A stretch of DNA of 64,000 nucleotides, taken from NCBI RefSeq assembly GCF_900143015.1, contig NZ_FSRT01000002.1, forward strand, positions 372,001 to 436,000, written 5' to 3'. A program made the position numbers and the translations under genes. Under the pieces are notes generated by a model. It saw nothing but the letters and a program-made list of their open reading frames with translations. It did not search any database and was not told the origin of the DNA. This stretch comes from Fibrobacter sp. UWB11 (GTDB lineage Bacteria > Fibrobacterota > Fibrobacteria > Fibrobacterales > Fibrobacteraceae). Below, one piece after another: positions 38,677 through 46,899 of the stretch (its first letter is position 1; every line of letters starts with the position of its first letter).

Positions 38677-38740
38677 AAAATATTTAAAACTTACCGCTGG
38701 GAACCTACAATGTAAACATTTGGTATGGATATTTTGTCAA
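38677..38740 (-). promoter_or_regulatory. Regulon promoter of the TIGR02147 regulator gene
   Basis: Operator TTGACAAAATATCCA (coding strand, 38726-38740), 43 nt, then TATTTT (38677-38682). The expected start point, about 38670, is almost at the ATG (38668). Confidence 0.65.
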
Positions 38741-38767
38741 TGGGTAGGTCATTGGGTTAGAGAATGT

Positions 38768-39060
38768 GTCATCCTGAGCGGAGTCCGTAAGGGCGAAGTC
38801 GAAGGATCTAGTCATTGGTTATTAGTAGGTAATTAAAGATAATAAATAGATAGAATATCATTTTTGAGGGAAATGGCGAAAAAACGACTATTTCACAATT
38901 TTTTTGAACTTTCCGCAGAAAATTAATTTATTCAAAATAAATAAAATTTCAATTGACGCCAAATTTGCATCGCACAAAAAAAAGCCCGCGCACGGCGGAC
39001 TTTTCTATTATAACCAAGACTTCGCTGGATTGGGCTAATGCCGTTCAGGATGACGAGATT
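38768..39060. repeat. Intergenic region with two dispersed-repeat copies
   Basis: This 407-nt gap between the regulator and the FKBP gene holds no gene that I can support. It contains an inverted copy of the TGTCATCCTGAGCG..GAAGGATC element (38768-38813), an AT-rich stretch (38,815-38,970), the FKBP terminator (38976-39000), and a further TTCAGGATGACG element ending near 39,056. Confidence 0.5.
38976..39000 (-). terminator. Rho-independent terminator after the FKBP gene
   Basis: On the minus strand GTCCGC, loop CGTGC, GCGGGC, then T8 (plus-strand arms 38984-38989 and 38995-39000). Confidence 0.8.
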
Positions 39061-39078
39061 GAAGGCGGGCGTTCTAAC

Positions 39079-40269
39079 TTATTCTTCGCCGAGGTATTCC
39101 ACAGCAAAGATAAGCGTTGCGCCACCAGGAATCGGACCTGCGCCGCGGCTACCGTAGCCAAGACCTGGCGGCACCACGAGGATTCTCTTTTCGCCGGGGA
39201 GCATGCCCTGCACGCCGAGTTCCCAGCCGCGAATTACGTTGCCTGCACCGAGTTCAAATGCAAACGGCTGACCGCGATCGCGGGAGCTATCGAACTTGTA
39301 ACCGTTCACCATCCAGCCCGTGTAATGCACAATAGCGCGGTGGCCAGAACGAGCCGGTTCACCTTCGCCCTGCTTCACGACAGCATAGCGCAAACCTTCA
39401 GGGCCGTTTTCGTACTTGAGGAGCGTCGTATCCGGGAAGAAGTCCATGTTCTTTGCCAGTTCCGGATCCAGTTCAGAAGAAACCATTTCAACGCGGAACA
39501 CGAGCGTAGAGTTCGGCGGAATCATCGAGAACGCCATAGCGCCGTAACCCATCGCCGGAGAAACGCGCAACCAGCGCACGCCGCCTTCGCGCATGCCCTC
39601 AAGGCCTGCTTCCCAGCCCTTGATCATCTTGCCTGCGCCCATCACAGCTTCGAGCGGCTTGCCCAAATCCTTGGAGCTACCGAACTTGCGGCCCGACAAG
39701 AGCCAGCCCGTGTAGTGAACCTTAATGGTATTGCCAGCAGCATTCAACTTGCCGTTACCGACCTTTTCGTCATAGACCTTGAGGCCTCGGCCCATGTCGC
39801 GCCACTTGAGTTTTTCGACATCGGCAGGGAATTTGTCTGCTTCGAGCGGCTTTTCAGCATGAACAAGTTCAACAACGAACATCAAATCGCTGTTAGGCGG
39901 AATACCTTCGAGCGAGTTGTCGCCATAAGCCATCACCGAGGGCACCGAGAGTTTGCGGACTTCGCCAATCTTCATGCCCAAAAGACCTTTATCCCAACCT
40001 TCAATCACCTGGCCCACGCCAACCGTGAATTCAAGCGGTTTTTCGCTGTAATAGGAATTTGCAAAATACGGAACTTCTATAGTCGAATCGGTTGTCGCTT
40101 TGTTCACAATGGCACTGTCTACTGCCAAATAGCCTTTATAATGGACCTGGATCAATTGACCTGCACGAATGGGCTCTCCACTACCTTCCTTGAGCGTTTC
40201 AGAGCTGAACGGAACAGCCCAAGCAACACTACAAGCAAGTAACACAAGAAAAAACTTTAATTTTAACAT
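39079..40269 (-). CDS. Exported peptidyl-prolyl isomerase with three FKBP domains
   Basis: A 396-residue secreted protein made of three FKBP-type isomerase domains (about 22-140, 160-270 and 290-396). GGAGA precedes the ATG; the signal peptide ends near A18. Each domain shows the family core: V-H-Y-K-G/V-H-Y-T-G-W, then G-x-V-I-x-G-W-(D/E)-x-G-L/V-x-G-M, then G-Y-G-x-x-x-x-x-I-P-P/G-N/G-x-x-L-x-F. Domains 2 and 3 keep most active-site aromatics; domain 1 carries an insertion (I-V-N-K..S-E-K-P). Most bacterial exported FKBPs have one domain, so a triple is unusual. It would help fold Pro-containing beta-rich proteins in the periplasm, such as the secreted enzymes and barrels nearby. Confidence 0.9.
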   Translation of the reverse strand: MLKLKFFLVLLACSVAWAVPFSSETLKEGSGEPIRAGQLIQVHYKGYLAVDSAIVNKATTDSTIEVPYFANSYYSEKPLEFTVGVGQVIEGWDKGLLGMKIGEVRKLSVPSVMAYGDNSLEGIPPNSDLMFVVELVHAEKPLEADKFPADVEKLKWRDMGRGLKVYDEKVGNGKLNAAGNTIKVHYTGWLLSGRKFGSSKDLGKPLEAVMGAGKMIKGWEAGLEGMREGGVRWLRVSPAMGYGAMAFSMIPPNSTLVFRVEMVSSELDPELAKNMDFFPDTTLLKYENGPEGLRYAVVKQGEGEPARSGHRAIVHYTGWMVNGYKFDSSRDRGQPFAFELGAGNVIRGWELGVQGMLPGEKRILVVPPGLGYGSRGAGPIPGGATLIFAVEYLGEE

Positions 40270-40341
40270 AATATCTCCTATCTTATAAAATAGAAAATGC
40301 TAGTTTTTGAGAGTAAGGATTTATCGTAAACGGATTTAAAT

Positions 40342-40905
40342 ATGCTATCAATCATTATCGTCATCGCGATTGTGCTATTGTCCATCGTCCTCGCCGGCAT
40401 CGGCATTTATGTGGGCACGCGCAATTCCGACGAAAAAGAGCCGTCCAAACCGGTCATCGACGTATCGGGCCAGTATGCGGCTATCGGTCGCCCCGCCCGC
40501 GAGACGCTCACCGCCGTAAAGCCTTCCGAAGCATCGATCAGGGCATGGCTCGAAACGCAAGATTTAACACCAGAACAAAGGTTATCCTACATCGAGCAGT
40601 GGAACGCCACGCTAGAGGAAACCATCAGGACCATTGACGAAGGGGACAAGAACGGCACGGCCACTTACAGAATCGTGCTTGGTCCTAAAGGCAAAAATTA
40701 TTGCAAATTCGTCAGCGAAGAAAATTTCATCACCCGCGAACAGATTCGTAATCACGCGGAAATTTTACCCCCCTATGTCTTGGGCTGCGACTGTAAGCTT
40801 TTACCGAAGCAACCCTGGGAAAACCCGAGTAAATCCGGATGGAAGGCAGTAATCCCGACACACGGAAACACCTATAGCGTCCCGGATTGGAGGCAACTTG
40901 CGTAA
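40342..40905 (+). CDS. Membrane-anchored protein of unknown function
   Basis: A 187-residue protein with one N-terminal membrane span (about 2-24), a short charged stretch (S-D-E-K-E-P-S-K-P), a helical segment with E-x-R-L-S-Y-I-E-Q-W-N (about 75-100) and a C-terminal part with a C-x-C pair (G-C-D-C-K). I recognise no family. Its last 8 bp overlap the TTG start of the PorV-like gene, so the two are translationally coupled and probably work together at the envelope. An N-in, C-out topology is likely. The ATG at 40342 comes first in the frame after a stretch without a strong Shine-Dalgarno. Confidence 0.7.
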   Translation: MLSIIIVIAIVLLSIVLAGIGIYVGTRNSDEKEPSKPVIDVSGQYAAIGRPARETLTAVKPSEASIRAWLETQDLTPEQRLSYIEQWNATLEETIRTIDEGDKNGTATYRIVLGPKGKNYCKFVSEENFITREQIRNHAEILPPYVLGCDCKLLPKQPWENPSKSGWKAVIPTHGNTYSVPDWRQLA

Positions 40906-43066
40906 GTCACTATTATCTGCAATTCTTTTAGCACCAGCCATGGCTCTTGCCACAGGCTCGGCAATCATTACTCTCCAAATGCCCGTTGGTGCCCGCCAAC
41001 TTGGTATGGGCGAAGTCGGTGCCGCACTTGCCGATGACGCTACTGCCATGTATTACAACCCGGCAGGCCTCGCATTTGGACCGCTCGCCGACGAATGGCG
41101 CAGTTCCTACAAAGCCGATGCCAAGCAAGCGCCGTTCTTTACGCACATGGCATCCCGTTCCAAGAACGGATTCTTCGACAAGAGCGAACTCTGGGCCGGT
41201 ACTACAAAGGGTATTCTCAAATTCGACGGGGAACAGTGGGTCAACTACTACTCCGTCACCTTGCAGGGTAACGCAAAGATTAAGGACGCTGTACGTACCT
41301 TCGTCGGTACCGAACGCGGACTCGATGAATACACGCGCGTTGTCAAAGCTTTTAACGATGTGAAAAACGCAGACGACGAATCTCACGTCGTCGAAGTCAA
41401 GATGCCTTGGGACTTGGTCGTCAAGGACACCATCACAGCAATCCTCTACGAAAGCCTTACCGAAAAGCTCTGGGTCGGAACCCCGAAGGGTCTCTACCGC
41501 TTTGACGGCAAGGGCTGGAAGTCCTTCGAAACGGAACTCGGCGAACGCCGCATTACAGCACTCACCAAACAAGGCGCCTCCCTCTGGATTGGTACAGACA
41601 ACGGCCTCTTCGTCTACCGCAATGGCGCTTTCGAACAGAAGGGTAAAGTTCTCCCGAGCCAAAAGATTAACGCACTCGTCTGGTCCGAAAACCGCAAGGA
41701 ACTTTACGTGGCAGTCGATGGCGCTGGTGTTGCTCGCCTTACCCCGAAAAAGAGCTCTAACGACAAAGACCGCTGGAGCCTGTTCAACCAGGAAGACGGC
41801 ATCATGGACTTGAACCCGACCGCACTTGCAGTCGACAGTTCGGGTCACGTTTGGGCAACCCACAAGGGCGGTCTCTCGCACTTCACGCTCCGCAAGTGGG
41901 AACAGGTACAGTTCGCCAACAACACTGTAAATGACGTTTCAGTAGACCGCAAGGGTGCAATTTGGATTGCAACCGACCTCGGTGTTTGGCGCCACCTGCC
42001 GGATTACGCTACCGCAAGCGGACGTAAGGCAGAACTCGAACGCAGCTCCAAGGAAGACCCCGAAGCCACCAAGCGCGACGACGAATGGACGCACTACCAC
42101 CAGGGCAATGGCCTTTCGACCAACAGAGTCTGGGCAGTGCTCCCCGAAGGTAACGACGTTTGGTTCAGCACGGCAAACGGCATGGAGCAGTACAAGGACG
42201 CTGACTACCAGCTCACCGCATTCTACGAAAAGCTTTTACCGGTTTTGAACATTCCTGACCTTTACCACCTCTACGGCGGTATGACCATTCCGCTGAACGA
42301 CTGGGGAACGCTCGGTGTTTCCGTGAACTTCGTTTCGTTCGGTTCTACAGTGGTTTCGGGCGACCTGGATGCAGATGACCTCGTGGCCTACAACAGTTCC
42401 GAAATCGTCGGCGGCGTAAGCTACGGCACGCGCTTCCCGAACGACTGGGGCCTCGGCCTTTCTATCAAGTTCTTCTACTCCGACCTGAGTTCCGGTGCAG
42501 CCGCCGGCGAAGAAGAAGCAACGACATTCGGTTATGCATTCGATATCGGCGTCTTGAAAAAGAACCTCATTATCCCGAAACTCAACTTTGCATTGGTCCT
42601 TGCAAACATCGGTCCGAGCGTCTACTATGTAGATAAGACAATCGAAGACCCGATTCCTTTGACTTGGCGCCTCGGACTTTCTTACGAAATCTTGAGCATG
42701 GCCGATTACAAGTGGACAGTCGCATTTGACTACAACCGCGAGGTTGTGATGGACGACGACAAGGGCAATCCGGAACCGTTCTACATCGCTTGCTGGAAAT
42801 CGCTCTTTGATCCGGAAGACGACAAGACGAACACGTTCCTCCAGGGCGTTTTCAACTTCGGTACTGAATTCATTTATTCTAACACGATTGCTCTTCGCCT
42901 CGGTTACTTGTACGACTACAAGGGCAAACGTAACGAAGTGGACTTCGGTGTGGGCGTGATGCTCTCCGATGTGCTGCAGTTCGACTGGGCAACCATCAAG
43001 AACGTAGGCCGTGCAGACGGCGTTCGCGATGGCCAGATGCGCTTCGGCATGCTGTTCAAGTTCTAG
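40898..43066 (+). CDS. PorV-like outer-membrane barrel interrupted by a beta-propeller
   Basis: A 722-residue protein with a signal peptide (cleavage near A18). The TTG start is set by GGAGG five bases upstream; no ATG fits. Residues 19-65 match the opening of PorV/PorQ-type proteins: G-A-R-Q-L-G-M-G-E-V-G-A-A-L-A-D-D and Y-Y-N-P-A-G-L-A-F. Then about 85-450 hold repeats of the two-component-regulator propeller type (L-W-V-G-T-x-x-G-L-Y-R-F, S-L-W-I-G-T-D-N-G-L-F, A-I-W-I-A-T-D-L-G-V-W). Barrel strands resume at about 455 and end in Phe (L-F-K-F), typical of outer-membrane proteins. PorV shuttles type IX secretion cargo, so this could serve secretion of the C-terminal-domain enzymes. The inserted propeller is unusual. 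Confidence 0.75.
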   Translation: MRKSLLSAILLAPAMALATGSAIITLQMPVGARQLGMGEVGAALADDATAMYYNPAGLAFGPLADEWRSSYKADAKQAPFFTHMASRSKNGFFDKSELWAGTTKGILKFDGEQWVNYYSVTLQGNAKIKDAVRTFVGTERGLDEYTRVVKAFNDVKNADDESHVVEVKMPWDLVVKDTITAILYESLTEKLWVGTPKGLYRFDGKGWKSFETELGERRITALTKQGASLWIGTDNGLFVYRNGAFEQKGKVLPSQKINALVWSENRKELYVAVDGAGVARLTPKKSSNDKDRWSLFNQEDGIMDLNPTALAVDSSGHVWATHKGGLSHFTLRKWEQVQFANNTVNDVSVDRKGAIWIATDLGVWRHLPDYATASGRKAELERSSKEDPEATKRDDEWTHYHQGNGLSTNRVWAVLPEGNDVWFSTANGMEQYKDADYQLTAFYEKLLPVLNIPDLYHLYGGMTIPLNDWGTLGVSVNFVSFGSTVVSGDLDADDLVAYNSSEIVGGVSYGTRFPNDWGLGLSIKFFYSDLSSGAAAGEEEATTFGYAFDIGVLKKNLIIPKLNFALVLANIGPSVYYVDKTIEDPIPLTWRLGLSYEILSMADYKWTVAFDYNREVVMDDDKGNPEPFYIACWKSLFDPEDDKTNTFLQGVFNFGTEFIYSNTIALRLGYLYDYKGKRNEVDFGVGVMLSDVLQFDWATIKNVGRADGVRDGQMRFGMLFKF

Positions 43067-43137
43067 GCTGCTAGTTATCAGTCATTAGTCACTGGTCATT
43101 AGTTAAAACTTGGCGGCTTCGCCGCATTACAACGAAC

Positions 43138-43169
43138 GAAAAAAGTCAGGTGATGAGCCTGACTTTTTT
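43138..43169. terminator. Bidirectional Rho-independent terminator
   Basis: Stem AGTCAGG (43144-43150) with CCTGACT (43158-43164), flanked by A6 and T6. It ends the PorV-like gene on the plus strand and can stop rsmG transcription on the minus strand. Confidence 0.85.
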
Positions 43170-43377
43170 AATGTCATGCCCGCCACCGAGCTCTTTGATC
43201 ACTTAGTGCTTTGACGCTTTGCGTCAGCATCTTCGGCTCAATCATGACAGTCTGCAAGCAGCCTGTCGCGACACTCGCCTTGAATGCAACTAGCACTTAC
43301 GTGAGCATGATCCGCGAATGGGGAGGGCATCTCCTTTTATATGATAATGGGAAAAATCGCGCCCTATTCCACGAGCT
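43170..43377. other. Non-coding gap between the convergent PorV-like and rsmG genes
   Basis: The gap from 43,067 has a low-complexity run of GTCATTAGT-like words (43,075-43,105), the terminator, a GACGC/GCGTC hairpin near 43,214, and a stretch with a plus-strand frame (43,211-43,417) that overlaps rsmG and has no ribosome site. I see no gene here. Confidence 0.4.
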
Positions 43378-44142
43378 CTATTCTTCGCGTTCAAGAATAA
43401 TCAGCGCGCGGTCCTGAGTGCTGTTCGGAATCGTGTAGAAATGCTTCCCGACAAACTTGTAACCGAAATCTTCAGGGTAGAAAGTCTTGAGTTCGTCAGC
43501 AACGGCAGGGCCCTTCATAAAGTACACGCGGCCGCCAACCTTGAGCGAATTTGCAATGCGCGGGAGCGTTTTTTCCATGAGTTCAAATGCACGGCTAATC
43601 ACGCCATCGACAGGGATTGTCATGCTGCGGCTCGTGACCTTGTGACCAAACACGTCGATTCCCTTGAGGCCCATTTTTTCAATGACCATATTGAGGAAAT
43701 TGATGCGGTTCGGGCGCGGTTCGCACAAAGTAAGTTGGATAGACGGATTCACAATTTTTAATGGAATTCCGGGAAATCCGGCACCACTGCCAACGTCTAT
43801 CATGCGGGCAGGCCACTTGGGCACATAAGCGTTGATGAGCGTGCAGTCGGCATAATGGCGTTCGACCATCGTTTCAAAAGCATTGAGGCGAGTTAAATCC
43901 TGATCATCGTTATTCGCGCGGAGCAACTGGTGAAATTCCCAAATTTGCTTGAGCGTTTCGGGTTGGAGTTCCACACCGTAGTAATGCAAAAGCTTATCAA
44001 GCCCCGCAAGCGAGGGCGTTACGCGCTTTCCGTTAAAAAGCGGAAACTCCGTGCGAGGAGCCTTCATGTGAGGGATAAAGTCCTTGCCAAGCGCACTCGC
44101 ACCACGGGGTTTGGAATTTTTTGACCAAGAAGAATTTGCCAT
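43378..44142 (-). CDS. rsmG: 16S rRNA (guanine-527-N7)-methyltransferase RsmG
   Basis: A 254-residue SAM-dependent methyltransferase that adds the N7-methyl group to G527 in 16S rRNA. The Rossmann core starts at D116 in D-V-G-S-G-A-G-F-P-G-I-P-L, the family signature, followed by L-C-E-P-R-P-N-R-I-N-F-L and the late strand V-Y-F-M-K-G. The domain itself starts near residue 45; the first 40 residues are a Ser/Lys-rich extension that the usual 200-220-residue enzyme lacks. An internal ATG at 44067 (M-K-A-P-R-T-E) is a possible alternative start; neither has a strong Shine-Dalgarno. No gidA/parA neighbours are present, so its setting is unlike the common one. Confidence 0.92.
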   Translation of the reverse strand: MANSSWSKNSKPRGASALGKDFIPHMKAPRTEFPLFNGKRVTPSLAGLDKLLHYYGVELQPETLKQIWEFHQLLRANNDDQDLTRLNAFETMVERHYADCTLINAYVPKWPARMIDVGSGAGFPGIPLKIVNPSIQLTLCEPRPNRINFLNMVIEKMGLKGIDVFGHKVTSRSMTIPVDGVISRAFELMEKTLPRIANSLKVGGRVYFMKGPAVADELKTFYPEDFGYKFVGKHFYTIPNSTQDRALIILEREE

Positions 44143-44222
44143 GTTTCAAAATTTAGAAAGTTTTTTCATTCTTTTTTAGTCCAAAAGGCTCTCTCGCGTG
44201 TGTTTATATAAGGGAGGTTCTT

Positions 44223-45614
44223 TTGAATCGAATACTTTTAATTTTTGCACTCGCTATTTTCGCAATAGCCCAAGCCTACGCCGAAGAAACCGCAACGACC
44301 GCGCCACCGCTAGATGCTGCGCAAGTTTTCGAATGGTGGGACGACGGCATCATCACGCCTGCAGAGGCCGATGAAATTTTCTCCCGACTCGAAGAAGAAA
44401 ACTACGACGAAGCCTGTTTACTCGCTGAAGTTTACGCGCAAGAACCCTGCGCAAATTTCAACAAAACCATCGAAAACAAAACACGTAAAAAGCGGAAATC
44501 TAAAACCGCAGAAAGCGCGCAGTCCGCAAAAACGACGCCGCCACCATCCATCATCCCGCACGGGTACGCTTCTTGGAAAGGCCAATACGACAGCAACGGT
44601 CACTTGAAAAAACACCGTGAAGAACTTCAAGTCCAGTTCTATTACTTCAGGCTCCGCCTTGGATCACAAGAATTGCTATCCTACCGGCGTGACGGTTACG
44701 AAGCTCATTTCGGACAAATTTCAACCCTAGAATTTCACAGCCATTTGCCGCTCGACACCCTCTGGGGAGCAACAGTTCTCTACCCTATCGGTAAATTCCG
44801 GCTAGGCGCGCACATCGACACAAGCAAGACATTGCATGCCGGGCTCGACTTTCGCCCCAACCGCACGAACCAAATCTCCACCTTATTTTGGAAATTCCCA
44901 AGCGCAACCGCCATCGCATTGCAAGCGCACACCACGCTAGGGCAAATTTCCAGCTGGTACCAATTCGGGCAAGACCTCCCGATTATCAAAATTCAACTGC
45001 AAAACCAAGGCGACCGCATCTCCTGGAAAACAACAGCCTACATCCACGGCGATTCCATCCCGCAAGGTCTCAACTTGAGCAAAATCATAGCCGAGAACCG
45101 CCTTTGGGCATCGCAAACAATCAACGTCCAATGGCCCGAAGTATACAACACCGTTTTCTCCATCAAGGCACGCGTGCTAAGCCCAATTGCCTCGGATTCT
45201 GTAAACGCCCGCTTCAAGGCAACCCTGACCTCAGGTCCCGACCGATTCCGCCCAAGCCTGAGCGCAACCTGCATCGAAGCAAGCGAAAACTGCAACCGCA
45301 CCGAATGGAACGGCAGCTTAGAATCTACATGGGAATCGTTTACGTTCAAGGCAAGCGCCAAAGTCCGCCGCGAGGACAGCCGCACAAAAACACCCAAAAT
45401 CGAACTCGGCGCAGGCTACCACAGCAACAACGCCCTCACCAAACTGACCATAGCATTCCCGCAAACAAACCCCGCAAAAAGCGTATCCGTTCAAAACGAA
45501 ATCAAGCTAAACAACGACTGGCTTGGGTGTGATTTAGTCTTTGCGTTCAAGAAAACCAGAACCAAAACATTCAGTCCTAGCTACGCCCATTTGCAAGCTA
45601 GCCTCAAATTTTGA
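44223..45614 (+). CDS. Predicted outer-membrane beta-barrel protein with helical N-terminal domain
   Basis: A 463-residue exported protein. The TTG start is fixed by GGGAGG five bases upstream. Signal peptide to about A20. Residues 32-80 form two short helices with D-D-G-I-I-T-P-A-E-A-D-E-I, similar to helix-hairpin segments seen in envelope proteins of this phylum. A basic linker (K-T-R-K-K-R-K-S-K, about 86-94) leads to about 350 residues of alternating beta strands that end in L-K-F, so an outer-membrane barrel is likely. I cannot name the family. It may be a porin-like or DNA-uptake related protein, but neither is supported by a specific motif. Confidence 0.7.
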   Translation: MNRILLIFALAIFAIAQAYAEETATTAPPLDAAQVFEWWDDGIITPAEADEIFSRLEEENYDEACLLAEVYAQEPCANFNKTIENKTRKKRKSKTAESAQSAKTTPPPSIIPHGYASWKGQYDSNGHLKKHREELQVQFYYFRLRLGSQELLSYRRDGYEAHFGQISTLEFHSHLPLDTLWGATVLYPIGKFRLGAHIDTSKTLHAGLDFRPNRTNQISTLFWKFPSATAIALQAHTTLGQISSWYQFGQDLPIIKIQLQNQGDRISWKTTAYIHGDSIPQGLNLSKIIAENRLWASQTINVQWPEVYNTVFSIKARVLSPIASDSVNARFKATLTSGPDRFRPSLSATCIEASENCNRTEWNGSLESTWESFTFKASAKVRREDSRTKTPKIELGAGYHSNNALTKLTIAFPQTNPAKSVSVQNEIKLNNDWLGCDLVFAFKKTRTKTFSPSYAHLQASLKF

Positions 45615-45689
45615 GACATTTTATCCCAAAAGGCACCCTTTTCAATAAACTGGACACATTTGTAACCATAATTTTCTTGAGGAAACAGG

Positions 45690-45782
45690 TTTACAGCCGT
45701 AAAGAAATCTATTATTAATAATACCCAAACACTCTCAGACTCCTTTAGGTTCCCTCCTTTGCCTGAAGGAGTCCTTTTTTTT
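45690..45782 (+). promoter_or_regulatory. Promoter-like box and terminator enclosing about 55 nt
   Basis: TTTACA (45690-45695), 17 nt, TATTAA (45713-45718), then a terminator with stem CTCCTT (45754-45759) / AAGGAG (45766-45771) and T8. It may simply end the transcript of the 44,223 gene 160 nt after its stop, or it may make a short RNA. Confidence 0.35.
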
Positions 45783-45793
45783 ATCTTAGGGAT

Positions 45794-46180
45794 ATGTCTT
45801 ATATCGCAGCAATCATCGGTTCTATCGTCTTTTTGCCCTCCATCGCACTGAACATAGCGCTTGCACTGGGTGCACCGCTCGGCATGTACGCCATGAACGG
45901 CCGCCACAAGGTCGTACCGCAAGAAGTCCGTCGGGCATTCGTGTTGCCGATTATCATGCAATTTGTGGCTTTGTTTACCCTTTTAAGCGCAGGGCACGTG
46001 CTGCCTGAGACGATTCCATTTGGAATTATCAGAATCCTTGCATTTTTCTATGCAGTTTACCTGACGTTTTACACGGCAACGGTATTCTTTAGCCTGAGCG
46101 CCAAAGAACGCCATGTGATGGGACCGCTCGCCATAGCATCGACCATTTGCTTTTGGATTGTCGCGGTAGGGACTGTTTAG
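45794..46180 (+). CDS. Small four-span membrane protein
   Basis: A 128-residue integral membrane protein with four hydrophobic segments (about 5-27, 48-68, 76-98, 106-127) joined by short loops such as N-G-R-H-K-V-V-P-Q-E-V-R-R and S-A-K-E-R-H-V. No signal peptide and no recognised family. The start codon follows a TTAGGGAT leader. It lies 32 nt before the queH start and on the same strand, so the two may share an mRNA, but no functional link is known. Confidence 0.65.
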   Translation: MSYIAAIIGSIVFLPSIALNIALALGAPLGMYAMNGRHKVVPQEVRRAFVLPIIMQFVALFTLLSAGHVLPETIPFGIIRILAFFYAVYLTFYTATVFFSLSAKERHVMGPLAIASTICFWIVAVGTV

Positions 46181-46212
46181 ACGAAAGACGAGAGACGAAA
46201 GGCGATAGAGAC

Positions 46213-46866
46213 ATGGAAACGGCTGCACCAAAACACAATTACCAGGTCGATTTGGACCGCATCATTCGCAGGCTCGAAAAGACCGGCGAAGTGCCGACGC
46301 TCTTGTTGCACGCCTGTTGTGCGCCATGCAGCAGCTACACAATCGAATACCTTTCCCAATATTTCAAAATTACGCTTTTCTATTACAACCCAAACATAGC
46401 CCCCGCCGAAGAGTACCAGCACCGCGTAAACGAGATTAAACGATTTGTTGCCGAATTTAAGACAAAATACCCCGTTACACTCGTCGAAGGCGATTACGAC
46501 CCGAAAAAATTTTACGATATCGCTCGCGGACTAGAGCATGAACCCGAAGGGGGCAAGCGCTGCCGCAAATGTTTTGAACTCCGCCTCGCCGAATCTGCAA
46601 AACTTGCCAAGGAACTGAACTGCGACTATTTCACCACAACGCTTACCATCAGCCCGATGAAGGATGCCCAGGTGCTCAACGAGGTGGTTCAGGAACAATG
46701 CGACATTTACGGCATCAAGCGCCTCCCGAGCGACTTCAAGAAGAAGGGCGGCTACAAGCGCTCCATCCAGCTATCGCACGAATACAACCTTTACCGCCAG
46801 AATTTTTGCGGGTGCGTGTATTCCATGCGCGAGGCACAAGAACGCGAAACGAATAAAACCGCGTGA
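46213..46866 (+). CDS. queH: Epoxyqueuosine reductase QueH
   Basis: A 217-residue enzyme of the DUF208/QueH family, which performs the last step of queuosine synthesis, reduction of epoxyqueuosine in tRNA, and replaces QueG in many bacteria. The metal/cluster cysteines are visible: CC at 35-36 and C39 in H-A-C-C-A-P-C-S-S-Y, the pair in R-C-R-K-C-F, and F-C-G-C-V-Y near the end. The start at 46213 gives the usual family length; an upstream extension to 46147 lies within the preceding gene. The Shine-Dalgarno is weak (AGAG). The leader is a run of GACGAAAG-like words, a simple repeat. Confidence 0.93.
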   Translation: METAAPKHNYQVDLDRIIRRLEKTGEVPTLLLHACCAPCSSYTIEYLSQYFKITLFYYNPNIAPAEEYQHRVNEIKRFVAEFKTKYPVTLVEGDYDPKKFYDIARGLEHEPEGGKRCRKCFELRLAESAKLAKELNCDYFTTTLTISPMKDAQVLNEVVQEQCDIYGIKRLPSDFKKKGGYKRSIQLSHEYNLYRQNFCGCVYSMREAQERETNKTA

Positions 46867-46891
46867 CATTTAAGGCGTTATTATATATAAT
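46863..46891 (+). promoter_or_regulatory. Promoter for a leaderless FISUMP lipoprotein mRNA
   Basis: GTGACA (46863-46868), 17 nt, TATAAT (46886-46891). The ATG at 46900 is 8 nt after the -10 box, at the expected start point, and no Shine-Dalgarno exists. Confidence 0.6.
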
Positions 46892-46899
46892 TCTATTAA

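Noticed and set aside
43211-43417. 68-codon plus-strand ORF between the PorV-like gene and rsmG
   Set aside because: No ribosome site, overlaps the rsmG 3' end, and no recognisable motif.
45610-45630. GAGACATTTTATCCC after the outer-membrane protein gene, resembling the regulon operator
   Set aside because: Outer positions do not match T(T/G)GAy and no TAnnTT hexamer lies at 43 nt in the right place before a gene.
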